Positions 1 to 11,460 are shown, counted from the first letter of the stretch. The stretch is 64,000 nt of DNA from Isoetes taiwanensis (GCA_021234155.1 JAJEKV010000105.1:126001-190000), one strand, 5' to 3'. Notes: generated by a model from the sequence alone, not told the origin. Numbers and translations: made by a program.

Positions 1-530
1 TCCACGAAACAACAATACATATTTTGCCTGCGATTCCTGCTATTCTTAATCAGTGTGCGCCGAGTGAAGATATGATCAATGGTGGAATGCCCAGGCCGGA
101 AGCCTCCCTGTGCAGAGCCCACACCTTGGCCTCTTCTGCTCATATCGTCAGCTGCTGCTCAAGGATGCCAGCCAATAGTTTTACAAAGAGAGAGCTGACC
201 ATAATAGTGCGATAATTGGCTGGGCATTGAGGGTGACCTGCCTTGTATATGGGCACAACTCTACTAGTGGTCCACTGGGGAGGGAAGCCTTTTTGCAATG
301 CTTTATTGAATAGTGAAGTGAATACAGGCATCATTGGAGGCCCAGCCCACTTCAGAAGCTCTGCCTGTATGCCATCGAAATCTGCTGCCTTTCCATTATC
401 TAGGGATTGCATGCCTATGATGACATCCCCCTTTGTGATGACCAGAGCCAGGCTCATCTATGGAGGCACTGTTGCCTGGCCCCCGAGCGGATCGTAAAGT
501 TGTTCGAAGGCGATTGACATATTTCAAAAC
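1..530 (-). pseudogene. LINE family B ORF2 fragment: N-terminal reverse transcriptase
   Basis: The minus-strand reading from about 530 down to the window edge gives the N-terminal part of a non-LTR reverse transcriptase. It reads ...EQLYDPLGG, then NGKAADFDGIQAELLKWAG, then TSRVVPIYKAG and NYRTIMVSSLFVKLLAGILE. These are the RT blocks that precede the catalytic YADD motif, which lies beyond the edge. The same blocks occur in LINE A (13.3-13.7 kb) and in LINE-B copies at 39.5-39.8 kb and 60.3-60.6 kb. A stop codon follows the PP after 'ATV' near 440, so the copy is dead. It lies on the same strand and in the right order to be the continuation of the LINE-B piece at 6.2-9.2 kb, with a chromovirus between them (inference). 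Confidence 0.8.
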
Positions 531-589
531 ACGACCCGCACCAACCAGACTGCTCGAGTGGTCATGCCAGACAATTATACCAGTGCTTA

Positions 590-1440
590 AGTTCTTGCAG
601 CTCAATAGAAGGCCAGAGAGGCTGAAGAACGAGCTAGACAGGCAGAAAATCCTAAACCTAATCCATATGCTGAGGAAGGAGACCATCAGCAGGAGGACGC
701 CCAAGATCAAACCCCACAGCCAGATGATCAAGAAAACCCTGAGGATCAAGGAAATGGCCAGGAAGAGGATGACGAGCCGATATTAGAGGAGTTAGCATGT
801 CAGCTGAAGAAAATGGCCAAGAAGAAGAGAGCAGCAAAGAGGAAGAGAATTGCAGAGAGAGAGAGGAGCGCAAAAGACAAAAAGGATGGTAAAGATGTTG
901 AAGCTGAAGCCTTTGAAGTCCAAGCCTAGACCGGTTGTGTTGGCAAGCGGGCAATCCGACACATAACTAGGAAGAGGATCAACTTCGACATAGACTTGCC
1001 GGATATCAACATTGGAATGAGAGCACAAGTGATGAACATCGACAAGTACAACTTGATCATAGGCATGTAATACCTTGGACTGGCTGGAGCTGTGATTGAT
1101 TGTGGGAAGCGAAAAGTAACCTTAACGACACCAGATAGCAAGATCATTGATATAACAGGTAAAGAGGTCACCCCAAACATGCAATGCATGTCTAGTAAGA
1201 AGCTACTTAGATGCATACAGAAGGAGCAAGTGGCCTATGTCTTTAAGCTCGAAGTTGATGAGCAAGAGGCAGAGGAAGACAAGGACGCCAAAGCATTGAG
1301 CAAGCTGCCAAAGCCTATAACTAAGTTGGTGATGGAATTCCATGATTTGTTCCCAGATGAAATTAAGCAACTTCCACCTTACAGAGGAGTCGAGTGTGAA
1401 ATGGCCAGGAACGAAGCCACCAAGCAAGGCGCCCTATAGA
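590..1440 (+). pseudogene. Chromovirus gag C-terminus and protease remnant
   Basis: From about 700 the plus strand encodes a very acidic stretch (PDDQENPEDQGNGQEEDDEP) followed by a basic lysine/arginine-rich run, typical of a gag tail. After a frame break the peptide IIGM-stop-YLGLAGAVIDCGKRKVTL matches the end of retropepsins, where the usual form is GMDWL..(H/A)A.IDC..K.V. The catalytic DSGA/DTGA loop that should lie before it is not recognisable, so the protease has lost its core. The segment 1092-1439 then runs through [10 protein letters not shown], the linker that leads into RT. Confidence 0.7.
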
Positions 1441-2181
1441 ATGTCACCTCAGGAGTTGACGGAATTGAAGAAGCAATTGCAGGAGTTGCTAGACCTAGGG
1501 TTTATAAGACCTAGTATCTTCCCATTTGGAGCGCCAATACTCTTTGTCAAGAAGAAGGATGGAAGTCTCAGGATGTGCACTGATTATCGTCAATTGAACA
1601 AGCACACCATCATGAATAAGTATGCGCTACCTCGATCAGATGACCTGATGGATCAATTGCAGGGAGCGAAGGTTTTCTCCAAGATAAACTTGAGGGCAGG
1701 CTACCACCAGATCAGAATCAAGGAAGAGGGCATCCATAAGACTGCATTCAGGACGAGATATGGCCATTAGGAGTTCACAATGATGCCATTTGGATTGTCC
1801 AACGCTTTAGCAACTTTCATGAGTCTCATGAACGATGTTTTTCGCGAGTTTCTAGATACATTCATCATAGTTTTCTTTGATGACATTCTAGTCTACAGCA
1901 AATCCTTAGAGGAGCATGCTCAACACTTGAAGAAGATACTCGAAAAGTTGAGGAGGCATCAGCTTTATGCGAAACTATCCAAGTGTCACTTCGCGACAGA
2001 AAGGGTAGAGTACTTGAGGCATGTGGTCACAGCAAAATTGATCTCCACCGACCCTGCGAAAATCGAAGCGGTAATTGATTGGCCGGCACCAAAGAATATC
2101 CATGAAGTGAGGAGCTTTCTTGGCATAGCGGGGTATTATAGAAAGTTCGTCAAGAACTTTGCAAAGGTAGCAGCCCATTAA
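1441..2181 (+). pseudogene. Chromovirus reverse transcriptase domain
   Basis: This stretch encodes a typical Ty3/gypsy [36 protein letters not shown], then [25 protein letters not shown] and the catalytic box FFDDILVYS, followed by the thumb region [12 protein letters not shown]. Two aspartates of the active site are present, with F in the first position where Y is usual. An in-frame TAG at about 1768 separates the fingers from the palm, and the frame breaks again at 2179. The order and spacing are normal, so the decay is by point mutation rather than rearrangement. Confidence 0.92.
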
Positions 2182-2195
2182 CAGACCTCACCAAA

Positions 2196-2753
2196 GTGGA
2201 GAAGATAAAAGATTGGGCGAGTCATTGGCAAAGGAAGGCCCATGCAGCATTTGAGACATTGAAGGAAGCTTTAGTGACTGCACCAGTCTTAGTGTTGCTT
2301 GATCCAGAGAAAGATAAGTTGGTGGCAATAGATGCCAGCAAGATTGCAACAGGAGGGGTCTTGATGCAGGAAGGGAGGGTAATAGCGTATGATTCAAGGA
2401 AGATGAACGACGCCGAAACGCGCTGCCCAACCCATGACCAGGAGTTGCTAGCAGTGGTGAGAGCATTGAGAACATGGAGGCATTATCTATTGGGAAGGAA
2501 GTTCCAATTGAATACGGACCATCAAAGTCTACCATATGTCTTCACCCAACCACATCTCAACTTGAGGCAAAGGAGATGGATGGAGTTCCTGGAGGAGTAC
2601 GACTTTGTCATTGTGTACAAGCCAAGCAAGCTCAATGTGGTTGCGGATGCGCTCTCAAGGCATCCCTTGATGACGAGAGTCCACAGCAATGCCATATCAA
2701 CACTCACCAGTGAGTTTGACAAGAAGATAGAAGAGACGTTGCCTCTAGATTGA
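2196..2753 (+). pseudogene. Chromovirus RNase H domain
   Basis: The reading begins with AFETLKEALVTAPVL, then AIDASKIATGGVL containing the first RNase H aspartate, YDSRKMNDAE, the catalytic glutamate in THDQELLAVV, NTDHQSL with the third acidic residue, and finishes with VYKPSKLNVVADALSRHP, the usual end of gypsy RNase H. The open stretch is 185 codons without interruption, the best-preserved part of the element. It is joined to RT upstream by a frameshift and to integrase downstream by stops and a short unreadable gap (2754-2845). Confidence 0.92.
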
Positions 2754-2845
2754 GACTTCAAGGAAGCATGGGCAAGCCTTTCTAAAGAGGCCAGAACGAT
2801 AAAGAGAGGGAAACCTTCAAGTATTTTAAGAAGGAAAGTAACCTA

Positions 2846-3648
2846 TTGTATCATAAAAATAAATTGTGTGTACCAGAGTCATCAGGAGTTGGGAAATTGA
2901 TACTCCACGATACACACAATAGCCCAATAGCCGGACACGCAAGTTTTATGAAGACCTATTTTAAGATCAGAAGTAGCTGCTTCTGGCCCGGCATGAAGAA
3001 GCAGATAGCCAGGTACATTCGCGAGTGCCAGCTATATCAGCAGACGAAGGCGGAACACTCTGAATTCTTGGAGCTTTAGAGCCATTGCCTATGCCGAATG
3101 CGAAATGGGAGGTAATAAGCATGGACTTTATCACAGGGCTCCCGAAAACCATAAGGGGCAAAGATGCCCTAATGGTTGTCGCGGACAAGTTGTCGAAGAT
3201 GGCACATTTTGTGCCGTGCAGGACCACAGACACGGTGTTGGACACCGTTGTATTGTTCACGAAATAGATCTTTAGACTGCACGAGATGCCGAGAGAAATA
3301 ATCTCGGATAGAGATTCAAAGTTCATGAGCGCATTCTGGCAAGATTTATTCAGCACGATTCAGACGAAGCTCTCCATGAGTACGGTATATCATCCTCAGA
3401 CGGATGGGCAGACGGAGCGCACGAACCGAATCATAGAAGATATATTGAGAAACTATGTCTGGAACAAGCAGTCTAAATGGGATGATTTTATTCACTTGAT
3501 GGAGTTTGCCTATAATAGCGCCAAGCAAGAATCTTCCCAGATGTCCCCATTCATGATTAATTATGGGTATCAATGCTTGACACCAGATACGTGGCACAAT
3601 CCAGTGTCCAAAGTTGAAGTCTCTCAGCAGATGTTATCGGATATGTAG
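2846..3648 (+). pseudogene. Chromovirus integrase (zinc-binding and DDE core)
   Basis: The N-terminal zinc motif is seen as H..H in HDTHNSPIAGH, followed by CFWPGM and ECQLYQQTK. The second cysteine of the usual CxxC pair is replaced, so the HHCC finger is damaged. The catalytic core follows in pieces: SMDFITGLP (first D), VADKLSKMAHF, then EIISDRDSKF (second D), HPQTDGQTERTNR (third, E) and EFAYNS. Stops fall at 3077 and 3265. All three acidic catalytic positions are visible despite the breaks. Confidence 0.92.
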
Positions 3649-3739
3649 CAGCTAGTGGAGGAGGTGAGAAGTTATCTCCTAGCAACGAGAAGCAGGCAGA
3701 AGAGTATAGCCGATAAGCACAGAACGATGAGTTCCAAGT

Positions 3740-4220
3740 TGGGGACAACGTATGGCTAAAGATCAAAGTCAAGCAAGCGAAGTTCCGCATCGACAATTGC
3801 AAGAAACTTGCTCCAAGATGGGCTGGGCCATTCAGGATAACCAAAAGAGTAGGTAGCCAATCCTACAAGTTGGACCTGCCAGCGCATCTCAAAATCCATA
3901 GGGTCTTCCATGTAAGTCTCCTGAAGAGGCACACTCCTAATCCAGAGGAAGTATTGGAGACAACAGAGTTACTGGAAATGACGGACGACCAGCTTGAGAT
4001 CGTCCCAGAGGTTCTACTTGACAGGTCCTATAAGAAGACAAGAAGATCCCAATTTCTCCAATACCTAGTGAAATGGACGCACTTACCTGTAGAAGATGCT
4101 ACGTGGGTACTACAATCAGATTTGGAGAAGCAGTACCCCCAATTCATGGAGCAATGCAAGGGTGGGTTCGTCACCGAAGTAGTCGACACCGAGCCGATAG
4201 GTGAGCGTGAGGTAGATTAA
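3740..4220 (+). pseudogene. Chromovirus integrase C-terminus with chromodomain
   Basis: The GPF/Y module is seen as KLAPRWAGPF in the reading near 3805-3835, followed by YKLDLPAHLKIHRVFHVSLLK, the hallmark C-terminal integrase segment of gypsy elements. It ends in a chromodomain: VPEVLLDRSYKK..SQFLQYLVKWTHLPVEDATWV. The Y, W and W aromatic-cage-type positions are present. Chromodomains of this type are known to bias integration to chromatin marks. A natural stop (TAA at 4218-4220) ends the protein. Confidence 0.9.
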
Positions 4221-4223
4221 GAA

Positions 4224-4250
4224 GTCTACTTCCGTCCCACGGAAGTAGAC
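4224..4250. other. Perfect 12-bp hairpin just after the pol stop codon
   Basis: GTCTACTTCCGT (4224-4235) and ACGGAAGTAGAC (4239-4250) are exact inverted copies with a 3-base loop CCC. The hairpin starts four bases after the chromovirus stop codon. Confidence 0.9.
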
Positions 4251-5560
4251 GAACTTGAGAGATAAGAGGTCATTCAGGCATGCATTGATAGGAAAGCACC
4301 TCTAGTCAATGCCTACTACGGGAAGGACGCCATTCTTCACACCAAAGGCAACTAAAGGTGTAGGCATGAGTGATCATCTTAGGCATCATAGGGCGCTGTC
4401 TCCACGGCCAAGATGGAAGAAACATTATCTTCCTACGCGGGGAGATTAGTCTTGCATCCATATAAATTGTAATTAATGGGTGGTTCCCTAACAACCAACT
4501 TTAAAATAATTGAATGTATATATAGTGACGTAGTGTTGGGCCTGCAGGCCAATAGGGAGTCTAGCGGCAGGAAGGTTGCACTGCGAAGACTTGCAACCCG
4601 TGTTTTGTCATAATGTGTTGCAAGGAGACCAAATGGAACCTCAATTAGAGAATTTTGGAAACTATATTAATGATAATAGTGTAAACCATAAAATTTTGTG
4701 AATAATAATTGATAAAGTAAGAGGGTGAAAGATCCCCTTACCATAGTATGATATTGAACAAGGATGTGTTATGAAAATTAAACTTAAATATTACCTTGGG
4801 GTAATTGTGTTGTAAAATTATATGCATCAAATGTATTGCAGGGTATGTAGGTTTTCAAGGTGGGGAGACGCGTAATGCTGAGAACAACATCAATTCAAGG
4901 TGGAGAGATTATGACGTTCCAGCATAATATACGGTCCGAATACGTATATTATACTATCACGTCACACGTACATGTCACCATGACAAGTACTTGAGAGCCG
5001 TAAAGGGTTGCGCCTAGGGGGCAACCTCGTATGTTGCATATGTATATTAAACATATGCAATTAAACCCCTTGCCAAGTGGCAATACCCCATTTGGTCCCT
5101 TCTAACCTAACCCTAAGAGTTCATGTATAAGGAACAAAAGGGAAAACCCTAAACCTTTTCCACTTTCGCATTTTGGCTTCCCTGAGCTATTTCGGCCAAG
5201 GTAAGCTGCCATTCCGCATTGCCAGGCGCCGTTGAGCCGCCTTTGCACAATAGACTCCTCAGGAGCAGCTGTCTTCAGCAAGAACGAAGGCATGGACGCG
5301 ATTTGGGGAGCTGGAGCAAGCCAAGGATCAGGTAACCTGTGATTCTGTTGTGCAAAGCCGACTCTTAGCCCGGCAATGAGCTAGGATAGTATGTTAGATC
5401 AGTCTTCGTAGCCTTGTAGATCCTAAGATCACTAGCTGTAACGAAGGAACCTAACCATGTATGTTTAGGTAAGATAGATTAGATCTTATTCAGTATTTTA
5501 GTTCTTTGATGATGATGATGTTCTATTCTATGCTCTCCTGTGTGGGTAGAGACCCTGAAA
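4251..5560 (+). repeat. Chromovirus 3' untranslated region and probable 3' LTR
   Basis: No gene is seen here. A purine-rich stretch AAGGTGGAGAGA lies at 4897-4908 and is followed by TGACGTTCC at 4912, a plausible polypurine tract and LTR start (TG). Further on there is a TATA-like GTATAAGG near 5123 and an inverted repeat TTGCATATG...CATATGCAA (5034-5060). The right end is not clear because there is no second LTR in the window to compare with; the 5560 limit is a guess. Confidence 0.4.
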
Positions 5561-6215
5561 CCTTCAGTAGCAGATGATCCTGGATAACCTCATTAATTCC
5601 CAATTAATGCGCCCGTGTGCAAGAGCCCGCCTGGTTGTGAGTGGCGGGGCTAGACCGGTGGAATAAGGGGTGCTTGTCCCATTACTGATTGATCCCTCTG
5701 GCGTGTAAAACCTACCGGGGATCTTAATGGGCTAGGCTTAATGGTTTGCCACTGCGTATGGGCAAGGAATGAGCTCGACACCTCTTGGGTGATGCGTCAC
5801 CTTCGATAAGGTTCAAATCGAATACGGGCAGTGGCCCTCTAGACGCATGTGATGGGCATGCATGCCTTTGGAGGGGAGGAGACTCTCCTCCTGTCTCATC
5901 GGGTCTGGGGAGATGCAACCCAGCAGTAGCCCCTCTGGCTACGCACCCGGTAGGCTACGGTTCAGTCCCTAGACTCTTCAACCTACTCTGCAAAGTGTGC
6001 ACGGGAGGGGCGGATGGAGTGGACTACCCAACAGCCATGTTCCTATGCCAGCCCAATCTATTCTTATGAACTCCGTCTGCAATGACTTCTGGAGGCCCAA
6101 GCTGTCAGTCCATACCCTGGAGTCTAAGCCATTGGGTAGGATTCCCCATATAATGACGATGTTATTGATGTATTAATACATGTATATTATGGTGTAGTCA
6201 CCCTTCGAGGTGACT
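5561..6215. other. Unassigned spacer between chromovirus and LINE B
   Basis: About 650 bases with no coding sequence I can support. It could still contain the outer part of the LTR or a fragment of another element. There is a short inverted pair GTCACC..GAGGTGAC near 6195-6213. Confidence 0.4.
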
Positions 6216-7420
6216 CTATCGATATATTGATGTCATGTGCTTATGTTTATTCACGCTTCCGCAACTAGGATGGTCCCGAGGGAAGACGGGGCGAATGACC
6301 CATTCATTCTTTCTCATCGATCCATTGTCAAGGATTGGTGTCAGGCGGATGGCCCCTGTCAGTTTGGCTGCCAGGGGGATGAACTCTGCCTTTTGATACG
6401 ATGGGAGCATCGTAGAAGAATTAGGGGATGTCACAGCCTGTGGGCGGAAGATGGGATCAGTGACTTGCCGGAGTCTGTGTTTGATCTTCCGACACTCATC
6501 ATCGAACCATCTATTGCAGGGGAAGGTGGTAGCGCCCGAGGTCCTCCGTGAGTGGCCTCTCCCAAAGCATCTTTCAGCGGCTGTCAGAAGTAGGTGAGTC
6601 AGCTGGACAAATTGCTGCTGAAGTGTGGGGAGCTGCAGTACTCCATCCAGATCATGCTCAAGCATCTGGGCATAGGTCTCTGCATGGTCGTAATCCAGGC
6701 GCAGCTGGGGCACCTGAGGTCTTGAGGCAATGAATGCACGGGGAGCCTGCCAATGTACATGCAAGAAAAAAGGCTGATGGTCTGAGTCCACTTCCTCGTC
6801 CCTAGTGTTTGTTCCAATGCAAAAATGGATAAACGGGACCAATACTATTAATAAAATATAAAAATACCTTGCCAAAAAAAAAAGGGGTGCAGATCCTGAT
6901 CCTCGACCAACATGTAATCCACCACACTATAGCCGCCCCCTTGGTTCTCCTGTCTACAAGTGCAGCGACCGGAAGACGGCCATTGTGCCAGCCCCTTACA
7001 AATAACCAGGTCAAAGATACTACCCAACAATAACAACTGCCTACCATAGCATGAAATATGGTTGTCATTTGATATCCTTAGCCAAGCCACCTCTACGGGA
7101 TTCAATTGCAAGGCGTCCTCTGCCAGGGGCTCAAATTTCAGGACCTGCTCGGCTCCTGTGTGTGCATTAAAGTCTCCAAGCAGCATGACCTTGCCCAACT
7201 ATTTGTGCTGCTGTATGTAATCATATAGATCGACATAGGGCTCCAATCTATCCACACCCGAATGAGTGTTATAGAAGTTGCTCTCGGCGTGTGGAAAGTA
7301 GCATGCTGCTATAAAGACAAGTAGCGATTGTACTTTACGTTTTTGTAAAGCAAGGTGACTACACACCAAGGTTGAACGATAGTAGCAGGACCCCCATGCC
7401 CTCACTTGTTTATGCACTCG
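6216..7420 (-). pseudogene. LINE family B ORF2 fragment: endonuclease and linker
   Basis: Read on the minus strand, 7417-6890 holds an APE-type endonuclease: YFPHAESNFY, DRLEPYVDLYDYIQQ, then GKVMLLGDFNAHTG (the LLGDFNA motif, whose D and N are catalytic in this family), and later ICKGLAQWPSSGR..CR and VVDYMLVED. After an A-rich disruption near 6883 the reading continues with SDHQPFFLHV (catalytic SDH), LRLDYDHAETYAQMLEHDLD and CNRWFDDECRKIKHRLRQVTD, the linker before RT. Breaks occur near 7198 and 6850-6900. The sister copy at 59.3-60.0 kb shows the same peptides. Confidence 0.88.
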
Positions 7421-7429
7421 TTAAACACC

Positions 7430-9182
7430 GAGAAATGCAAATGAGGTCCGGCAGTCTGTGCCCTACATGTTCCCATGTTTCCATGAGGAAAATGAGATCC
7501 ATATCTGGTGCAATAGAGTTGAGACTCTCCCCCTTTCTGCCAGTTCCAAGATACCATACGGAGGCACAGTTCCTATTTGTTGGCATTTATGTAGATGCAC
7601 GATGATCTGTGCCGGCTAGAGGGAGAGCAGTTTGTGGTGCCTGAGCAGTAGTTGCTGGGACAGTTGGAGCAGCGGGAGCAGGAGGTGTAATAGCGGTAGT
7701 GGGTGAGCTTGCGGCAAATGTCGTGATGTCAGTAGTAGGAGTGGCAGCAGGAGGGGCAGCTCCTGTAGCGGTAGCAAAAGGGCCTCTGGGTGCTGTAGCA
7801 GCTTGACACATTGCATCGGTGACCTTAGCAAGTGCTGGCCAAAAAATGCGAAGCTTGATCCTGCAGCGCCCCTGACTTGAGCCAGCTCTTGCCGGTAGGA
7901 CTCTTGTTGCATCGGAGTAAGATCCTGGTCAACATATAGGGTGGTCCCCTTCAATTGCCTGCTCTGACGCAAAATTGCCTCACGCACTCGTGTGCCTGCA
8001 ACCGCAAAGGTGACAATGCATGGGCGATCAGTGCGTTAAGCCCCAAGGCGGCTTGCTCGAACAATTTGGACTCTGATCTGAAATGCCATGCAAGATAGGA
8101 TCTGATGCTAGAGGCGCTTGGTGAGATCCTCTTCTGCTTCCTCTGAGAGTCCACACACCACCACATTGTGACGTCGTCGGCTCTGCTCTTGCTGATCACT
8201 AAGTCCCGGGGCAACATTGGATGTCCCAGCAGGTGATGATTGTTGTCTGGGATGTGTGGGATGTTCACAGCAAGGGGGGTGTGGTGTTCGAGATGGAGCA
8301 GGTGTTGTCTGTCTCCTTGGTTGGCGCCTTGTGGGCTGCTGGGCATATGGGCTTGGCTGCCCCCATGCTGCAGCCTCTGCTGCCTGAAGTCGGGAGCCTA
8401 GCTCCTGTTGAAATTTCTGCTACCTGGCCAACTCATTCGTGCATTGCCACAATTGTTCATGGACCTCGGCATGGGCTCCTGCCTTGCTGGGCGACGGTTG
8501 CCTGGAGCTCATGTATCTCATGATCCTATGTCTCAGCCCAATTCTGTAGGGGGCTCTGCTCTATCTGGCTCGCTTAGAAGGCGGCCCGGACGTTCCACAT
8601 TGCAGTGGCAGCCCCCTCAGCTTCTGACTGAAGGCGGGAGATGGTTGCCACCGTATCCTGCTCAGCACACTGTATGTCCTGTGTCATGGTCTCTATGGTT
8701 GTGAAGAGGGAGTCCACGCGAGCTCGCAGGTCAGCAAGGCCCTGCTTCTCCTGTGCCTCTCAAAGTGTGCCAAGCGAAGCCCGTCTTCCAACTGCTGCAT
8801 GCGGGTCTCCATCTCTGCAATCCATTGCCTCTCCGCTGCCAACTGTCTTTTGAGGACGTGGGACGCCGAAGATTGGATCTCTTCGGCCATGCCTGCAACC
8901 CGGGTCCTGTTGCTCTTAATTCCTGCCTTCATTTGTTTCAAGGTCTTTGTCTGCTCTTGCGCTTGGTGCATTATTGGGCTTGAGCAGCATTCATCCGTCT
9001 CTCGGGTCGATCTCATAGATTGGGCCTTCGCTCGGTTTCTCCATTGTCCTTGGTATCCAGTCGGGGCTATACCAGGAACTCCTCAAAATCAGAGGACTCA
9101 TCTTCTTCTTCCTTATCTTTATCCTCTTCCGACCACTTTTTTTTGGATGAGTCTCCAATCCAGCCCTCCAAGACATCTGTCA
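7430..9182 (-). pseudogene. LINE family B ORF1 (coiled coil, RRM-like, P/A/T-rich tail)
   Basis: On the minus strand, 9172-9030 gives a charged start (SGRKRIKIRKKK, then LILRSS). Next, 8983-8690 encodes a coiled coil (VLKRQLAAERQWIAEMETRMQ and LEDGLRLAHFERHRR), nearly identical to the coiled coil at 57.5-57.7 kb. At about 8190-7860 an RRM-type segment follows: HNVVVCGLSEEAEEDL, TFAVAGTRVREAILRQSR and LYVDQDLTPMQQESYRQELA, the pattern of L1-type ORF1 RNA-binding domains. A proline/alanine/threonine-rich stretch sits at 7811-7590. Several frameshifts make it a pseudogene. The protein's role would be RNA binding in the LINE ribonucleoprotein. Confidence 0.8.
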
Positions 9183-11276
9183 TAATTTTTTTTTTTTTGA
9201 AGAACTGTGTCATCAATATATTAAAAGAATGGTAATGTTACAAAGCAAGTGAGAAGGAAGGAGAACTGCCCCAAAGAGACAACGATACCTCGACACTCCA
9301 CAACAAACTCATAGAAAAACTGCAACTCTATTGCTGTACAAACCGACCATCACCATCTACAACACCCAAGAAGTCCCACCAAATGGCAAACTTCCGCTCT
9401 ACTAATCAGGGGAACACCGAAAGCTTTGAAATAGCTTGTACCGAAGTCGAGGAATCGAGAGATCGCAGCGTGAATCCCCGAAGATCCACAACCGCCCGCA
9501 GCCTTCCAAATCAGCCACACCAACCAAGCCACGCGATAGATGCAAGGCTTTTGCCGCAAGAGCAAGCACCGGGATACACATGAAGCAACAACTGGCGGCT
9601 AGTCAATCTTACTCAAACAGAGCCCCGACCCAATCCTGTGCAACACGCAAGTGAGGGCATAAAACTAAACAATGCTCCATAGTCTCACGATGAAGGCCAC
9701 AACAAGGTAAGAAGAGAGGGCTCACACCCGCCTAAACCGACTCCGCAGGGCATTCACCTCGATACGGTGATTGCATCACCGCCACAAAAGCACCTAACCT
9801 TCCGGTGGGGAAGTGAGCTCCATGTCCACGCCCAAACCGAGCGCCATCGACAACCCGAAGTCGCGCAGAGACCACTTGCCCGAAGGGGCAGAGTGTCATG
9901 AATAGCCGACACCGGTAACAAGACCGCACAAAACAAGAAGCACAACATTCGGATGAACCTTCCAAACCTGCACCACCACATCATCCTGAGGGGTTATAGG
10001 TATGTGTAGCGGAATACTCCCCGCCACTTGTTCCCAAATAGCCCGGTCACTGCCCCTCAGACAAAAGTGAGCTCGAAAGAACTCCCACGAAACTAGCTGA
10101 CCACCCCAATACCAATCCTCCAAGGTGAGCACAGCAGCTCGCCTCCAACGGGCCTGCGTCCGAGCATGCATAGTGGTAGCCAAGGGCAAGTGCGTAGGGG
10201 GTAGAGGAACCCACAAGAAAGGAGAAGAGTGGTGATAAACTGAGGCATAATCTAGCTGGAAGAGCACACGCACATGATCCCAAGCCCACAACACCCCAGT
10301 GAGAAAAGGGGATGCATGTGGAAAAGAGACCATACAACAGTGCCCAGGGCAACTCCACATGCACAGACGGCTTTCCAAACGCCACACAATGGCGAAGAGA
10401 CTGCAACAACAGCGCCGCATCAGAAGAAGATGCTCCATCCTGCAGAGTGCTCCAAACAAACTTGGAGACCAACACCTTACTATACAGCGCCAAATCCAGA
10501 ATGGCCAAGCCCCCATCCTCCCGGGGGTGGAGACACTTCCACCAAGCCACTTTAACAACCGCCCCTTCATCATCCCCGCCCCACACAAAATTTTGAACAA
10601 TCTTATCCAAAGCCTGTATCTTACCCTTAGGAGCTAACATCGCAGATCTGTGTATACACATGAGTGCTAATGGCAATCTTGACTTGGCAATAGTGATCCT
10701 ACACGCTATGGACAACTTGCTACCCTTCCACCAATTGAGGTGTTTACGCAACCCCGCAAATCTCATCCCACACCCTCCCCAAGGAAACATCCCCTCCAAA
10801 GGGAATACCCAACAGCTTAGTACACACATTACCTGGAAGCACCTTCCAAGGGAATAGAGCCAAATAAGGGGGAGGCAGAGTCAGCTGGGCCCATAATGCG
10901 GAGCACTTACCCCAATTCAGAAGAATGCCCGAGGCCAAGGAGAAAGTATCCAGCAAACCCTTCACATTCCGCAAATTCCTCTCTTCTGCCACCAAGAAGA
11001 GGAAAGTGTCATCGGCGAACTGGTTAATAATCTACTGGCTACCATCCTACATCTGAAGCCCATCCACCACCCCCTCCTTCACTGCAGCCAAAAACAACTG
11101 AGACAGTGCCTCCGCCACAATCGTAAACAAAAACGACGCCAAAGGGCACCCCTGACGCACCCCTCTGCCTATGGAGAAAAAGGCGGAGGGTTCACCCTGG
11201 CACACCACCGTTGCCCATGCCGACCTATGCAACTTCATGACTGTCTCTGTAAAGCGAGGACCACAGCCCAACGCTA
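9183..11276 (-). mobile_element. LINE family C (L1-type), 5'-truncated, with poly(A) tail
   Basis: The minus strand encodes GRGVRQGCPLASFLFTIV (11170-11110), the RT palm INQFADDTFLFL near 11030, GILLNWGKCSALW and KLLGIPFGG, and then the C-terminal region NFVWGGDDEG..WWKCLHPREDGGLAILDL near 10580-10490 typical of plant L1 elements. A 13-base poly(T) on the plus strand at 9186-9198 is its poly(A) tail. Stops and shifts are frequent. It lies inside the ORF1 of LINE B. Candidate target duplication: ACATCTGTCA at 9173-9182 and ACATCTCTGA at 11277-11286 (8 of 10 identical). Confidence 0.85.
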
Positions 11277-11286
11277 ACATCTCTGA

Positions 11287-11460
11287 AAGTTCCTCTTCTT
11301 TCTCCTCCTCTTCTTCCTCATCAGGGAATCAAAGGAAGTTAGAGCAAGAAATGCTGTTAGGGGTAGGAAGACCTCTTGGACCCGAGGCCTCTTGGAAGAG
11401 ACCTCGGGTTCTTCGGTTAGCAGGGCAGTGGCTACGGATCTCTTCATAGCTTCATTGGGG
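11287..11460 (-). pseudogene. Probable N-terminal piece of LINE B ORF1
   Basis: Minus-strand reading gives MKRSVATALLTEEPEVSSK and, in another frame, an acidic DEEEEEEKEEELSE run. The interrupted half on the other side of LINE C is also acidic (EEDKDKEEEDESSD near 9090-9130). I infer these were joined before LINE C inserted. Confidence 0.4.

Larger units (their letters stand above)
545..5560 (+). mobile_element. Degenerate, 5'-truncated Ty3/gypsy chromovirus
   Basis: Reading left to right one meets a gag tail, the end of a retropepsin, reverse transcriptase, RNase H, integrase and a C-terminal chromodomain, which is the Ty3/gypsy order and specifically the chromovirus branch. The frame is interrupted by several stops and shifts (for example near 1768, 2180, 2753, 3079, 3267 and 3648), so it is not autonomous. 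No 5' LTR or primer-binding site is visible between the LINE fragment and the gag remnant; the 5' part is missing. A non-coding tail after 4220 probably holds the 3' LTR. The exact left edge is uncertain by about 100 bases. Confidence 0.9.

Noticed and set aside
10047-10829. A 260-codon minus-strand ORF as an independent gene
   Set aside because: It contains WWKCLHPREDGGLAILDL and related L1 RT C-terminal blocks, so it is part of LINE C.
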